Positions 11,339 to 20,293 of a stretch of 64,000 nucleotides of DNA are shown here, piece by piece. Source of the DNA: Scolanthus callimorphus (lineage: Eukaryota > Cnidaria > Anthozoa > Actiniaria > Edwardsiidae); NCBI GenBank assembly GCA_033964015.1, contig CM066923.1, positions 25,618,168 to 25,682,167 on the forward strand, read 5' to 3'. The notes beneath the pieces were generated by a model. That model saw only the letters and a program-made list of their open reading frames with translations, did not search any database and had not been told where the DNA came from. Each line of letters begins with the position of its first letter. The stretch's first letter is position 1. A program made the position numbers and the translations under genes.

Positions 11339-13789
11339 ATGGAATCCGCGTCGTTCCTGACGGCCTTCATTTTTGCTGCTGCGTTTTTCGGCTGCTCTTC
11401 TGCGGAGGATGCTGCGGGTAATAAGTCAAACGCGACAGATGAACGTGGAGGTATTCAAACTCCTTTTATCTTAAATACCAATTCAAGACCCTTCTAGATA
11501 ATAGCTGAATTTACTCTAGAGACGAGGTTCCCGTCTGAGATGAGTTTCTCGTCTTGAACAACGTGGCTCCCTGTTTCTTGTGATGATCACGCGAAAAAAC
11601 CTTTTTTGAAGGAGAAAGTTCAGACAGATAATAAGCCAGTGTTTCCAAGTAGAATTCACATAAGGCAGGAAAACTTTTGTGAGGAGAAACTCGTCTCTAG
11701 TGTGAATTCGGCTAATGTCTGTTTGTTGTGCTTTTATTTGGTTCATGGAGCAGAACAATTTAGGTAATTATTGTGACAATTTTTTATCGACTAAAGCGAG
11801 ACAAGAACGAAAGGGAAACCAATATTAACTATCATTAGCCAAATGCTCTGCTACATTTTAAATATACATATCAAGGTAGCAGTGTCGCCTTTGTAGAGAT
11901 TGACCGGGCTTCCTGTGGTGTCTTATCTACCTTGTTTTCAGGCTCTTGACCGTGAACAACACAGTGGAAAATGCACATAACATCTTTCCTTAAGTAATAT
12001 TTGAGTTCTGGTTGAGTTTTAAGCTTTCTGGGGCAATAGAAATAGTGAAGAACTTACTGGGATTCCAAATATGGTATGCAGATATTTCCATAAAGGAAGT
12101 GAAGAAAGTCGACACTTTTTCAAGGGAACTATCTCGACATGTGAAAAAGAGATTTAATATAGGGACCAGTTTCTGCGTAATGGAAAGTTTCCCTTCCAAC
12201 CTTTTTAGCTCATGAATATTTATAATGCGAAAGCAACAGAGCGATGTATAGGATGGGGTGCAATAGAGCGCTTTTCACATGACTGTCGTGAAAACAATTG
12301 CAATTGAGCAATCACTAGCCAATCAGAATCGAGAGAAATCACGACTTGCTCCTAAATGACTTTTTTCTCAGCCAATTGCAAGCCGAACCAATACTAAGTA
12401 ATTACACAATTGTATTGACTATAGAATTTGATTGGCTGAGAAAAACGAGTAGCCAATGAGAACGCAAAGCAATCGCAATTACATAATAAGTCTTGACAGT
12501 CATGTGAAATACGCTCTATCACCCATTCACTCACTCAAATTCCGTAAGCTCCACCAAGGGCGATAGGATACTAGTTCAAGTTTCACTTAAGTGAAAGATT
12601 CAATTTGCGAACGGATAAATGTAATGGGAAGTTTTGATTTCTATATTTTGCTGTACAACTTCAAGGAAACGTCATGGAGACAACATGGTGGACTATTAAG
12701 GTGGCGGAAGCGTTAAAGAATGCTTCGCGCTCGAAAGCTGCGAACGAGTCAGATGTCGCAAAGCGAGGTCCCTGTCCTTCAAGTGGCGTAGGATGGTGGC
12801 TTTGTCACACGACCATGCTCGCCCTTCCTAACTTTCCTGGCGGCAGCTATGCTCGATACATCTTGACCGAATTCCTGGCTTCTCACTCTCCGGCAAGTAA
12901 TAACTATTGGGAAGGCGTTAAAAGCAAGGTAGAAGAGTATATAGGGCAGGTAATCACAGAGGAGTTAGCTAGGCTCATCGGTGGTAAACTAGAGGGGTAC
13001 CGTGTAAGTTACGAACACTGTAAGACCGGGACAACGGGCGTGGCTAGGACCTATTGTTTGCATGGTCTGTTTAACGATATACTGATCGGAGAGGAATCTT
13101 TCAAGGGTGATACCCCACAAAAGCAATTCGCTCTCATAAAGTACTTTGATAGCTACGTTATGTTGTTTAATTCACTGGTTAAGGAACTGAAAGACTCTCT
13201 TAAAGAATCTCCGCCATCAGATGGGAGTATTAATGTTGACGCGACTGTAAGACAAAGACATTGCAGTTTTTACAACTACATGTGTGAGGCTAGACAAAAA
13301 GCGCAGACGGAGGGTTGTAAGCACATTTATGGTATCATTAAACAATGGTTTCCTATTCAAGGTAAGGTAGATGCTGGATTTAAGATCCCTCCAGATAACT
13401 GTTACGACTTAAGGTTAAAGAGACGGAAGAGGGATGTGAACTCTGATGATGAAGATGATAACGCTGGGGGTGGAACTGAAATCGCTGAGAAGAGAAGCAA
13501 ACATCGTTCTTTTTATTTTTACATTTACGATGCAAAACAACACAAGATTCTTAGTAGCGAGGGGAGCATTAGCAGTTATCGAGCGTACGATTATTATATC
13601 CGCGAATTGTGCACAGAAGCCATGACAAACGTGTTGATGAGAATAGGAGATGACAATCCGTTTGTTAAATGCTATAATGATTTTGAAGAAGATTTTGAAC
13701 AAGGAATGAAGTCCCGTATTGCCGGTCTTAAAAGGCTGGCGGGATCTAGTTGCAGACGAAATCCGTACTGCACGAAAAATAATCTGTAA
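11339..13789 (+). CDS. Secreted proprotein with dibasic cleavage site, unknown function (two coding exons, 411 aa)
   Basis: The coding exons are 11339-11450 and 12666-13789. The split codon G|GA restores one frame, giving 411 residues. Exon 1 is a clear signal peptide (MESASFLTAFIFAAAFF, then CSSA, cleavage before ED). The mature part has many Cys (GPCPSS, WWLCHTT, YEHCKT, TYCLHG, RQRHC, NYMCEA, EGCKH, ending SSCRRNPYC), consistent with a disulfide-bonded extracellular protein. A strongly basic KRRKRD site about two thirds along, followed by an acidic NSDDEDD stretch, looks like a furin-type cleavage site. Helical stretches such as VEEYIGQVITEELARL and FDSYVMLFNSLVKEL faintly recall the helical domain of delta-endotoxin-like pore formers. 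That is a weak impression, not an assignment. The ATG at 12674 is internal after splicing. The gene is intact, unlike its left paralogue. Confidence 0.8.
11512..11706. mobile_element. Small inverted-repeat element in intron (tentative)
   Basis: 'ctagagacgag' near 11515 and its complement 'ctcgtctctag' near 11690-11701 flank about 170 bases in the coding intron, with a second inner 'gagtttctcgtc'/'gaggagaaactc' pair. This stretch is absent from the left copy's intron. No target duplication was resolved. Confidence 0.4.
12264..12519. mobile_element. MITE with 23-bp TIRs and TA target duplication
   Basis: The inverted termini 'agagcgcttttcacatgac...' (12265-12287) and '...gtcatgtgaaatacgctct' (12495-12517) differ at one base. 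TA flanks both sides (12264-12265 and 12517-12518), as expected for a Tc1/mariner-type non-autonomous element. It lies in the intron of the intact gene and is missing from the corresponding intron of the left copy. Confidence 0.7.
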
Positions 13790-14072
13790 TAAACGTAGTG
13801 CATTGATACCTTGATTTGAACACAAAACTCGGGCTGCCATGATCGTACATTCACCACTTGAATTCTGTTTTTTGTTTTTCTTTTTTTCGCGATAGTTTTG
13901 CGTTTGAACCACCACAAAAGGGTTAAGTATAACTACTCCCTCGGGGAGTGTTTTCCTTCGAAACTCTATTTTTCCGTCGACTTCATCTCGGGATTTCGGG
14001 TATCTATTGCTCTCGAGATTGGGTCATGAAGTAAAATAGAGCAGATTTCGTATGACTGTGAAATGGCCGCGC

Positions 14073-14124
14073 CGTGACCGTGATCGTGATCGTGATCGTG
14101 ACCGTGACCGTGACTGCGACCAGT
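14073..14124. repeat. Hexamer microsatellite GTGATC/GTGACC
   Basis: Run of cgtgac/cgtgat hexamers downstream of the intact gene, within its probable 3' UTR. Its minus-strand reading (GHGHDHDHDHGHG) is a repeat artefact. Confidence 0.85.
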
Positions 14125-14160
14125 GCCGTGCTGTGTCGCGGCACTTGTCGCATTCAAACG

Positions 14161-14240
14161 AAACCTGCTCTGACTAGTATAAACCTGCTCTGACTAGTAT
14201 AAACCTGCTCTGACTAGTATAAACCTGCTCTGACTAGTAT
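14161..14240. repeat. Four exact 20-bp tandem repeats
   Basis: 'aaacctgctctgactagtat' occurs four times without change and without spacers. It is absent from the left copy of the duplication, so it arose or expanded after duplication. Confidence 0.95.
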
Positions 14241-14316
14241 AAACGCTCATAGTGTTCAGACGTTCTTGTATTATAGCACTGTCACACGCATGATAGATGT
14301 AACACGTGGCTATACA

Positions 14317-14322
14317 AATAAA
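14317..14322 (+). terminator. Poly(A) signal of the intact gene copy
   Basis: AATAAA in 'tacaaataaaggc', about 530 bases after the stop and aligned with the left copy's signal at 7241. Confidence 0.5.
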
Positions 14323-14775
14323 GGCATCTTAATCTTCTGTGTAGAGTTTTTGAGGAAAGATATAATGGCCCACAAATGGGCTATATCGGGAAGTGATGCT
14401 GAAAAGGAATTTGCCTGAATTTCAGCAGTCCCTTCCTTTTTGATCGTACCTTACGCGTACGGCAAACGTCGACTTCAGTCGCTCTTGTCGAGCCGAACCA
14501 AGACATATCGTCTGAAGTGCATTTGTAGCACGGCGTTTGCCGCGCACGTGATCGACCTCGTTGATCTGGTCGTATTCTGGATCGACGAGCCGTGCCGGGA
14601 ATCACAACTCTGGTACGGCGTGGCGGGAAACGGCGTTCTAGAGTCGCAGCAAACCTACTTGCAATTTATGTGAATTAGCAAATAATGAATGCAAAGTACA
14701 CTTTGTTGTGTCAAAACCTGAAATCCCCTCATCACAATAGTCGGTGACCCCCGACAGAACATGCGTAATGCCATA

Positions 14776-15112
14776 AGTAGTTGCAATATGCGGGGACTGG
14801 CACAAAATTGCAATTTGAATTTAAAATCTCTAACACAAAAATTTAAAAAATGGTTTGAGAACTTTTTAAATTTGAATTTAAATAATTGAAATGAATTTAA
14901 AGAAATATAGATACTATAATAAACATGGACAAACAAACAGTGAAACAATTGAAAGCCCTTGCCAAAGAGCGACACATTAAAGGCTACTACAAATTACGTA
15001 AAGCTGAACTCATCGAAGCTTTAGGTAATATACCAGTGCAAAGACCCATTCCAGCACCAAGGACTAATATACCAGTGCAAAGACCCATTCCAACACCAAG
15101 GACTAATATACC
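14776..15112 (+). repeat. Left terminal inverted repeat of the Polinton
   Basis: It matches the complement of 30238-30573 almost perfectly. One base differs (an A run, 'cacaaaattg' versus 'cacaaattg'). It contains an AT-rich leader, a TTTAAA box (14896-14901), the ATG at 14925 and roughly the first 60 codons of the methyltransferase. Identity ends in the third 39-bp repeat unit. Confidence 0.9.
14896..14924 (+). promoter_or_regulatory. TTTAAA box and leader of the methyltransferase (in TIR)
   Basis: TTTAAA at 14896-14901, 23 bases before the ATG at 14925. The identical sequence drives the polymerase gene at the other end (30426-30454, minus). Confidence 0.6.
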
Positions 15113-16406
15113 AGTGCAAAGACCCATTCCAACACTGATTTACGAACAGTGTAAAGAAAAACTACGTGTTGGTACAGACTGTAGTGGTATTGAAGCACCT
15201 ATACAAGCGCTGCGTCAACTAGGAATTCCATTTAAGCATGTCTTCTCATCAGAGATTGATAAGTACTGTATACAATCAATTAAAGCTAATTATAACCCTG
15301 AAATTTTTTTTGGCGACCCAAACGGACCATATTCAGAAGGAGATATAACTAAGCGTGATATCTCCTCAGTACCGGATATTGACTTATATGTTTGTGGTTT
15401 CCCGTGCCAACCTTTTTCTAATGCCGGTTATCGGGAAGGTTTTGATCACAAATCGGGTAACGTATTCTGGGGGTGTTTAAAAGTTATTCGAGAAAAGCAA
15501 CCCAAGTATTTTATTTTGGAAAACGTACGTGCCCTACTCAATCATGATAAAGGTAATTCATGGAAAATAATTTGGGGAGAGTTAATAAAGCTCAAAGGAT
15601 ACACTGTTCAATGGAAACTACTTAACACTATAGATTATGGCATTCCACATAATCGACCAAGACTGTATATAGTTGGAACAAAAGAAACATTTAACTGGCC
15701 GAAACATAAAGCTTTGGAAAATGTTGCAGATTATGTGGATCATTCTGATAATTATCTTCATTCAGCGACTGAACGACATCAAAAAATTCTAGATCGTCTA
15801 GCTGACGGTAAAGTTTTTATCGAATTTGCTTTTGGAGTTTCTGGAACCCGCACGTATCTCAATGCAGACAAATATGCTTCGTGTATTACGACAAGAGGAA
15901 GTATGTGGTGTGTGCCGAAACACCGTTATGCAAATACCACAGAATTACGTCGCTTACAGGGATTTTCTGATGACTTTGTCCAAGTAGTTAGTAACACACA
16001 AATAAAGAAACAAATTGGTAATACGATGAGTGTTAACGTAATTAAAGAGATAATTCTCGAGTTGATGTCACAAAATCCAGCTTCTAACACACCCTCGAAT
16101 ATAAGAGCCGTAACTCCTAAGAATGGTTACAAATGTCTACACGGTAAAATTAAATATATCTGTAGAGACTGTAATGGGTCACAAATTTGCCCTCACAACC
16201 GCCACAAGACACGCTGTAAAGAATGTAACGGTGGTAGCTTCTGTGAACATAAACGAGCGAGATATATCTGCAAAGATTGCAACGGGAAAGGAATATGTAT
16301 TCATGGAATCCAGAAATTCTTTTGTAAATTATGCGGAGGGTCTCAAATATGTGAACACAACAAACGAAAGTCTCTGTGTAAAGCGTGTCACACAACAAAA
16401 CAATGA
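14925..16406 (+). CDS. C5-cytosine DNA methyltransferase with SAP-like N-terminus and C-terminal zinc repeats
   Basis: 493 residues, intact. Residues 1-34 are a SAP/Rho-N-like helix pair (KQLKALAKERHIKGYYKLRK), identical to the start of the element's polymerase because both lie in the TIR. Residues 35-70 are 13-residue NIPVQRPIP repeats. The methyltransferase core follows: AdoMet site GTDCSGIE (83-90), catalytic PCQPFS with Cys161, ENV at 199-201, PHNRPRLYIVG (motif VIII) and the closing LRRLQGF/QIGNTMSVNV motifs. The C-terminus (404-488) has about five Cys/His repeats of the form C-x-H-x(6-8)-C-x2-C-x-G. All catalytic residues look present, so cytosine methylation of DNA is expected. It is cargo unusual for Polintons. 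The repeats match those of the HNH gene at 25877, suggesting shared targeting. Codon use resembles the neighbouring element genes. Confidence 0.92.
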   Translation: MDKQTVKQLKALAKERHIKGYYKLRKAELIEALGNIPVQRPIPAPRTNIPVQRPIPTPRTNIPVQRPIPTLIYEQCKEKLRVGTDCSGIEAPIQALRQLGIPFKHVFSSEIDKYCIQSIKANYNPEIFFGDPNGPYSEGDITKRDISSVPDIDLYVCGFPCQPFSNAGYREGFDHKSGNVFWGCLKVIREKQPKYFILENVRALLNHDKGNSWKIIWGELIKLKGYTVQWKLLNTIDYGIPHNRPRLYIVGTKETFNWPKHKALENVADYVDHSDNYLHSATERHQKILDRLADGKVFIEFAFGVSGTRTYLNADKYASCITTRGSMWCVPKHRYANTTELRRLQGFSDDFVQVVSNTQIKKQIGNTMSVNVIKEIILELMSQNPASNTPSNIRAVTPKNGYKCLHGKIKYICRDCNGSQICPHNRHKTRCKECNGGSFCEHKRARYICKDCNGKGICIHGIQKFFCKLCGGSQICEHNKRKSLCKACHTTKQ

Positions 16407-16459
16407 TTGAGCTAGAAATTTCATAACATGAAACGTGTTATGAAATCATTACAAACAAT

Positions 16460-16789
16460 TTACACATCAAACCACATTATCTCATAATCCCAATAATTCT
16501 GACTGGGATTTGTGGTTTTCGGTTTCAAGCCGAGTGGTTTAACAAAGGCGATTCTACCTTGCCAACTGTAATCTTTGAGTTCGAGACAAAGACGAGCAGG
16601 AAGCCATGTTTTAAATGCATTTCCCTCTTTGTCTTTCAAGTCAGCAACTAATTGCTCTCCAAATTTCGTCTCAATCTTATCTGTACTTTCGATGCGGTAA
16701 ATAATACCCTCAGGCACATCTCTCCATTTTGTTATTGTCTGATGTTGACTTTTACTTTCGTTGAATTGTTCTGCTGTTGGGAACTCCAT
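16460..16789 (-). CDS. Small Polinton protein, possible OB-fold/ssDNA-binding type
   Basis: 109 residues, convergent with the methyltransferase (53-base gap). It has no signal peptide or membrane segment. The central part (WRDVPEGIIYRIESTDKI, then KFGEQLVADLKDKEGN, then WLPARL) alternates beta-like stretches in a way that suggests a small OB-fold, as in ssDNA-binding proteins of mobile elements. This is a pattern impression only. It is isolated from the capsid cluster by a 570-base structured non-coding gap, consistent with a replication rather than virion role, but the function is unproven. Confidence 0.6.
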   Translation of the reverse strand: MEFPTAEQFNESKSQHQTITKWRDVPEGIIYRIESTDKIETKFGEQLVADLKDKEGNAFKTWLPARLCLELKDYSWQGRIAFVKPLGLKPKTTNPSQNYWDYEIMWFDV

Positions 16790-16931
16790 CTTTTATTATT
16801 GAATACGTATCTCCTTAAGTCATTTTTGTGTTGCGATTTCATAATCACATTCGTAACGCGAATTTCCACCAAAGTTTTCATTATAAAAAATAGCAAAACT
16901 GGCATCGCCGCAAAGCGATATAATTGCCAGA

Positions 16932-16990
16932 AACCCCTCGGGTTTTTTCTTTCAACTGCTGCTCTCGCTGCTCTCTTGTCCCGAGGGGTT
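16932..16990. other. Perfect 11-bp inverted repeat between Polinton genes
   Basis: AACCCCTCGGG (16932-16942) and CCCGAGGGGTT (16980-16990) flank a 37-base pyrimidine-rich loop. Each arm is followed by a T run, giving a terminator-like look in either direction. It lies upstream of the 109-aa gene. Confidence 0.7.
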
Positions 16991-17113
16991 TTTTGTCTTT
17001 GTTCTTGGTCCAGGCCTGGGTCCTTGGCCTCCTTTGGGCTCTGGTGATTCCATCGCGGACTTCACTTGAGATGAGATTTTATTTAACTAAGTTCACACAC
17101 ACTCTCCCCGGGG

Positions 17114-17264
17114 TTTGTATGGCGGGGGACCATACAAAGGCGCCATATAAAATACTCCCCCAGTATTTTATATGGACAACATATAACGTTTGCTAGAATA
17201 TATATACGTCGAGGGTTTGAAAAATTTCTCCATGTGGGAGCAAAGAATTCGACATGGTCGAATT
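17114..17264. other. Cluster of three perfect hairpins, two with complementary loops
   Basis: Hairpin 1 is TTTGTATGG/CCATACAAA (17114-17122 and 17130-17138) with a G-rich loop (cgggggac region). Hairpin 2 is CCATATAAAATACT/AGTATTTTATATGG (17143-17156 and 17162-17175) with a CCCCC loop. Hairpin 3 is AATTCGAC/GTCGAATT (17246-17253 and 17257-17264) with a 3-base loop. The GGGGG and CCCCC loops could pair with each other. No ORF covers the region. An RNA structure, replication or packaging signal, or regulatory site are all possible. Confidence 0.7.
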
Positions 17265-17356
17265 GGATTTGGCTGATACGCATGCGTGACCCCATCTCAT
17301 AACCTATGACGTCACAGGAAGTCTATCGTCGCGTTATCCGTCTTGTTGCGTGACGG

Positions 17357-18934
17357 TTATCGAAATAGAAACCACGCTAATCCGCCCACGACAACTGTCA
17401 ACGCTAAAAGATTAATTTCATGCTGTGAGGTCACGTCTGGTTTTGATTTAGGCTTAGTCACGTCTCGTTTTGATTTTTCAATAGGTCTGTGTATATTAGG
17501 TTTCGTCTCAGTAGACGCGTGCGGTAACTTAACCTTTGAAGGGCCTAAGTTATGTTTAATTCCAACATGTTTTGATTCTTCATTTAGCAAGTCATTCACT
17601 CCAAAACTCATATCACTTGTAGCTTTCAACAACTTGTTATTATAACCTGTCACGCTTTCAGTGTTGATTATTAAATTAGCTGGCATGAGCCAAATTCCCA
17701 GTCCAATAGCCAAATTCAATCGTAACTTCGCCTCTTGGACAGCGAGCTGATAGCGTTGCACGCTTTTGGATATATTTTCTTCAATGACGGCACTTTCAAA
17801 TAAGACCAAAAACTCCTGCTGGGCTTCAACCGCTGAACCGCTATTTCCGATTATGCTTGATCTAACATTTACTTGAGCGCCTAATACACTGTAAACAAAC
17901 GCTTCGACTGATCTGTTCAACCGGCCTAGACCCGCTCTAGTCAAACCATGACCATTCACAGGAACGAACCAATTGTACTGCCTTCCACCGTGATCATCAT
18001 TTCTTATAAAAGACACTAATTTACCGTTATTGTAAGTTCCACCTTCATCAGAGAAAAGATTCAATTTATCAGGCCATTTATCAGCTTCTTTGTCATATCC
18101 TCTTATAACATGAACATTCTGATAACCCGACCCGCGCCCGCTACCTGGATAGTAAACAAAAATATCCCCAAGCCCAAAATTTCTCCCTCCCTTCCATCGG
18201 AAATCAGGGTTTGTTAAGCCAAATTCATGACATAATCTTTGAAAAACAACTTTGTTATATTGATTGTCTGTTTGACTAAAAATTGAGTCAACAGGTAGAG
18301 GACATCCCAATTCCTTTAGAATCCTCCTCACAGTGAAATAGACATGGAAATTAAAAAAACTTCGCACAACAGGGGGATATTTCTCAGCCTCATGTAGGCT
18401 CACCCCACATCCGCTGGTTGCACACCAGACTGCAAAGTTGAGTTGTTGCGGCCAATAACTAAAATTAGGACCATTTAGCCACCGTCTCGACTGTTTTGCA
18501 GACTTGAACGTTATGGTAGTCTCCTTGAAAATGTCTCTCATCATCATCACAGAGAACTTTTGCTTAGGCGATACATAAATATCCAGATCTGTTAACAAGG
18601 ATGTGATATCTGAAGCGGTGGTATCAAAATCTATCGCTGGAATAGGATATTTTTTAGTTGTTAATTTCAAACTATCCGGAAATTGTAATTTAGGAGTCGC
18701 TAAACCCAAATCATTGAATAAATCTTTACGGTCATCCACCGGAATGTCTTTAAACTTAGTCACAGCAGCAGCATTAGGATCCTTTGCCCAAATTCCATAC
18801 CAGAAATGTTTTTTATTGTACCACCCGATATACCTAGAGTCAAATAAGCCTTCCGCATACCAGTCTTTATCTTCATGAAATTTTGATAAATCAGCATTTG
18901 GATATACCTTTTTAAATTCATCGAGTAACGACAT
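17357..18934 (-). CDS. Large Polinton-associated protein of unknown function, C-terminal membrane anchor
   Basis: 525 residues, last gene of the minus-strand virion cluster. I do not recognise a named domain. To my memory, similar conserved segments (GPNFSYWPQQLNFAVWC, FHVYFTVRRIL, GGRNFGLGDI, VNVRSSI, ISKSVQRYQLAV) recur in uncharacterised cnidarian proteins of the same element type. The C-terminus ends in a hydrophobic helix (LLALTVVVGGLAWFLF) after a Lys/Pro-rich linker, suggesting a tail-anchored protein. The start codon lies within the 3' arm of a perfect hairpin at 18931-18960. By position it could be a vertex or attachment protein, but this is speculation. Confidence 0.75.
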   Translation of the reverse strand: MSLLDEFKKVYPNADLSKFHEDKDWYAEGLFDSRYIGWYNKKHFWYGIWAKDPNAAAVTKFKDIPVDDRKDLFNDLGLATPKLQFPDSLKLTTKKYPIPAIDFDTTASDITSLLTDLDIYVSPKQKFSVMMMRDIFKETTITFKSAKQSRRWLNGPNFSYWPQQLNFAVWCATSGCGVSLHEAEKYPPVVRSFFNFHVYFTVRRILKELGCPLPVDSIFSQTDNQYNKVVFQRLCHEFGLTNPDFRWKGGRNFGLGDIFVYYPGSGRGSGYQNVHVIRGYDKEADKWPDKLNLFSDEGGTYNNGKLVSFIRNDDHGGRQYNWFVPVNGHGLTRAGLGRLNRSVEAFVYSVLGAQVNVRSSIIGNSGSAVEAQQEFLVLFESAVIEENISKSVQRYQLAVQEAKLRLNLAIGLGIWLMPANLIINTESVTGYNNKLLKATSDMSFGVNDLLNEESKHVGIKHNLGPSKVKLPHASTETKPNIHRPIEKSKRDVTKPKSKPDVTSQHEINLLALTVVVGGLAWFLFR

Positions 18935-18968
18935 CTTATTTTGTAATTAGAATAAGATGTTTTTAAAT
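18931..18968 (-). promoter_or_regulatory. TTTAAA box and start-codon hairpin of the 525-aa gene
   Basis: Read on the minus strand: TTTAAA, then a perfect 10-bp hairpin ACATCTTATT/AATAAGATGT (18951-18960 and 18931-18940). The ATG is inside the second arm. The same design recurs at four other element genes. Confidence 0.65.
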
Positions 18969-19035
18969 CACCGTCGATCCTTGAAGCAACCAATCTCATA
19001 AATCCACCCTACCGGTGTTCTCTCAAATGATAGTT

Positions 19036-19608
19036 TTACCGTGTGGGAGCGGTGAGTTCCTTTAAAAGTTCCGCACGAACCTCCCTTCGTATCTGAGTCA
19101 AATCTTCTTTTTTTCCCTCCTCCAGCCGAGACTTTTGACGAATATCAACCTTTAGTTTTTCAAACTTTTCCATTTCTGCTAGGATTAGAGAGAATTCCTG
19201 ATCAGAAATTGTGTTGTCCCGAAGAGCCTTTGAGACGAGATCCTGTATGGTGTTCACCTTTGCTCTTGCTAATTGTGATGTTTTTTCATGCTTAGATATC
19301 TTTCGTGATAATTTGACTCCAACAGTGGTAGAAACAATACCGAACAGAGCACCAACTCCGCCAATAGGAGCCCCTACTGCGGCTCCAAAGCCAGTCAAAC
19401 TGAGGGCTAATCCACTACCGGATAATATGACAGAGATTCCACCTGTTGACCATACGATCAGTTTCCTCAATCTTGCGTATTTCTTACGTACACGCTCATA
19501 ATGCGTAACCTCTCTTTCAAGGCCTTGTAGAACCTCACACGACTTTTGAAGTCTGAAATTTTCCCCATTTTGAGGCACTTGTGGATAAATTCTATTGTAG
19601 TCTTCCAT
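19036..19608 (-). CDS. Polinton small membrane protein with Gly-rich hydrophobic hairpin
   Basis: 190 residues. N-terminal and C-terminal parts are charged and probably helical or coiled (LEREVTHYERVRKKYARLRK; EKFEKLKVDIRQKSRLEEGK). The centre (about residues 50-100) is a long Gly/Ala/Val-rich hydrophobic stretch suited to membrane insertion. A virion membrane-active role is plausible but not shown. Its TTTAAA box (19635-19640) lies within the last codons of the upstream minor capsid gene. Confidence 0.75.
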   Translation of the reverse strand: MEDYNRIYPQVPQNGENFRLQKSCEVLQGLEREVTHYERVRKKYARLRKLIVWSTGGISVILSGSGLALSLTGFGAAVGAPIGGVGALFGIVSTTVGVKLSRKISKHEKTSQLARAKVNTIQDLVSKALRDNTISDQEFSLILAEMEKFEKLKVDIRQKSRLEEGKKEDLTQIRREVRAELLKELTAPTR

Positions 19609-19621
19609 AGTTTTTTTTCTT

Positions 19622-20284
19622 CTAGTGTGAAATCTTTAAATGAATTCGAATAGGTTCGTTATTAAAGTTGGGCTTTCTTCCCTTTTCATCTAAAAGCAAC
19701 AAAGTAAAGTAGTTGACTGGATTAATGGTTTGCTGGACTTTTATGCAAGGATGACTTTGAGATGGAATAACAGCAAGTAAATTTGAGGGGGTAACTTCTA
19801 CATTTTCATCACCAGGAATCCTGTTAGAATATGAAGACTTTGACTCTATGAGATCACACATTAAGTATGAAGACTTGTCAGGTATCCATCTTATTGGATA
19901 ATATTGATTGGACAATATCTTTTCAGGCACACCAAGCTTTTTTGAGAGTTTTTCGGAAAGCCTAAGATTAACGGTCTTGTTGGAATATAGATAATATCCT
20001 TGTTTGGACACAAGAATTGTAAGCTTGGAGCTTTCTTCATCTTTGAGGAAGATTTGTTGAAGTTTTTTCAATGTGTAATTCCCCGGCGGAATAGTAAAAA
20101 ATACCTTTTCCGACACATTTTCTTGAGATGAAAACTTGTAAACTTTTTGTGGTTCCTTGAACTTTATCCACGCTTCAGGAATGTAACAATCTAAAAGTTG
20201 TATCTCTTTTATTCGCTCCAACGGTGGCTTCAGATAAACTCTTGTTTCCGGAGTTAGCATCGTGATAGATAGAAACGTTGACAT
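19622..20284 (-). CDS. Minor capsid (penton-type) protein of the Polinton
   Basis: 220 residues, the usual size for Polinton minor capsid proteins. The N-terminal beta-rich segment (IKEIQLLDCYIPEAWIKF), the PPGNYTLKKLQQIF block, the CDLIESKSS...PSNLLAVIP segment and a final extended strand set (YFTLLLLDEKG...PIRIHLKIS) match the single jelly-roll pattern of that family as I know it. It lies in the virion gene cluster, with a start codon 10 bases from the preceding stop. Its stop region overlaps the promoter box of the next gene. The assignment rests on pattern, size and position. Confidence 0.75.
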   Translation of the reverse strand: MSTFLSITMLTPETRVYLKPPLERIKEIQLLDCYIPEAWIKFKEPQKVYKFSSQENVSEKVFFTIPPGNYTLKKLQQIFLKDEESSKLTILVSKQGYYLYSNKTVNLRLSEKLSKKLGVPEKILSNQYYPIRWIPDKSSYLMCDLIESKSSYSNRIPGDENVEVTPSNLLAVIPSQSHPCIKVQQTINPVNYFTLLLLDEKGRKPNFNNEPIRIHLKISH

Positions 20285-20293
20285 GTTTTTTAC

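Larger units (their letters stand above)
10833..14480. repeat. Right copy of the segmental duplication
   Basis: Paralogous to 1-7400 and carrying the intact gene copy. The shared 5' landmark ('gggggatgatctttt...attgaatatactaattaat' character) and shared 3' landmark near 14440 define the unit. The Polinton inserted about 300 bases beyond the end of this copy. Confidence 0.85.

Noticed and set aside
14073..14157. His/Asp-rich peptide on the minus strand
   Set aside because: Hexamer microsatellite artefact.
14161..14240. Four 20-bp direct repeats as a CRISPR array
   Set aside because: No spacers between units and a eukaryotic context; simple tandem repeat.
14925..16406. Bacterial contamination as source of the methyltransferase
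   Set aside because: It starts inside a Polinton TIR, uses the element's promoter box, and the element has a target duplication in intron-bearing animal DNA.
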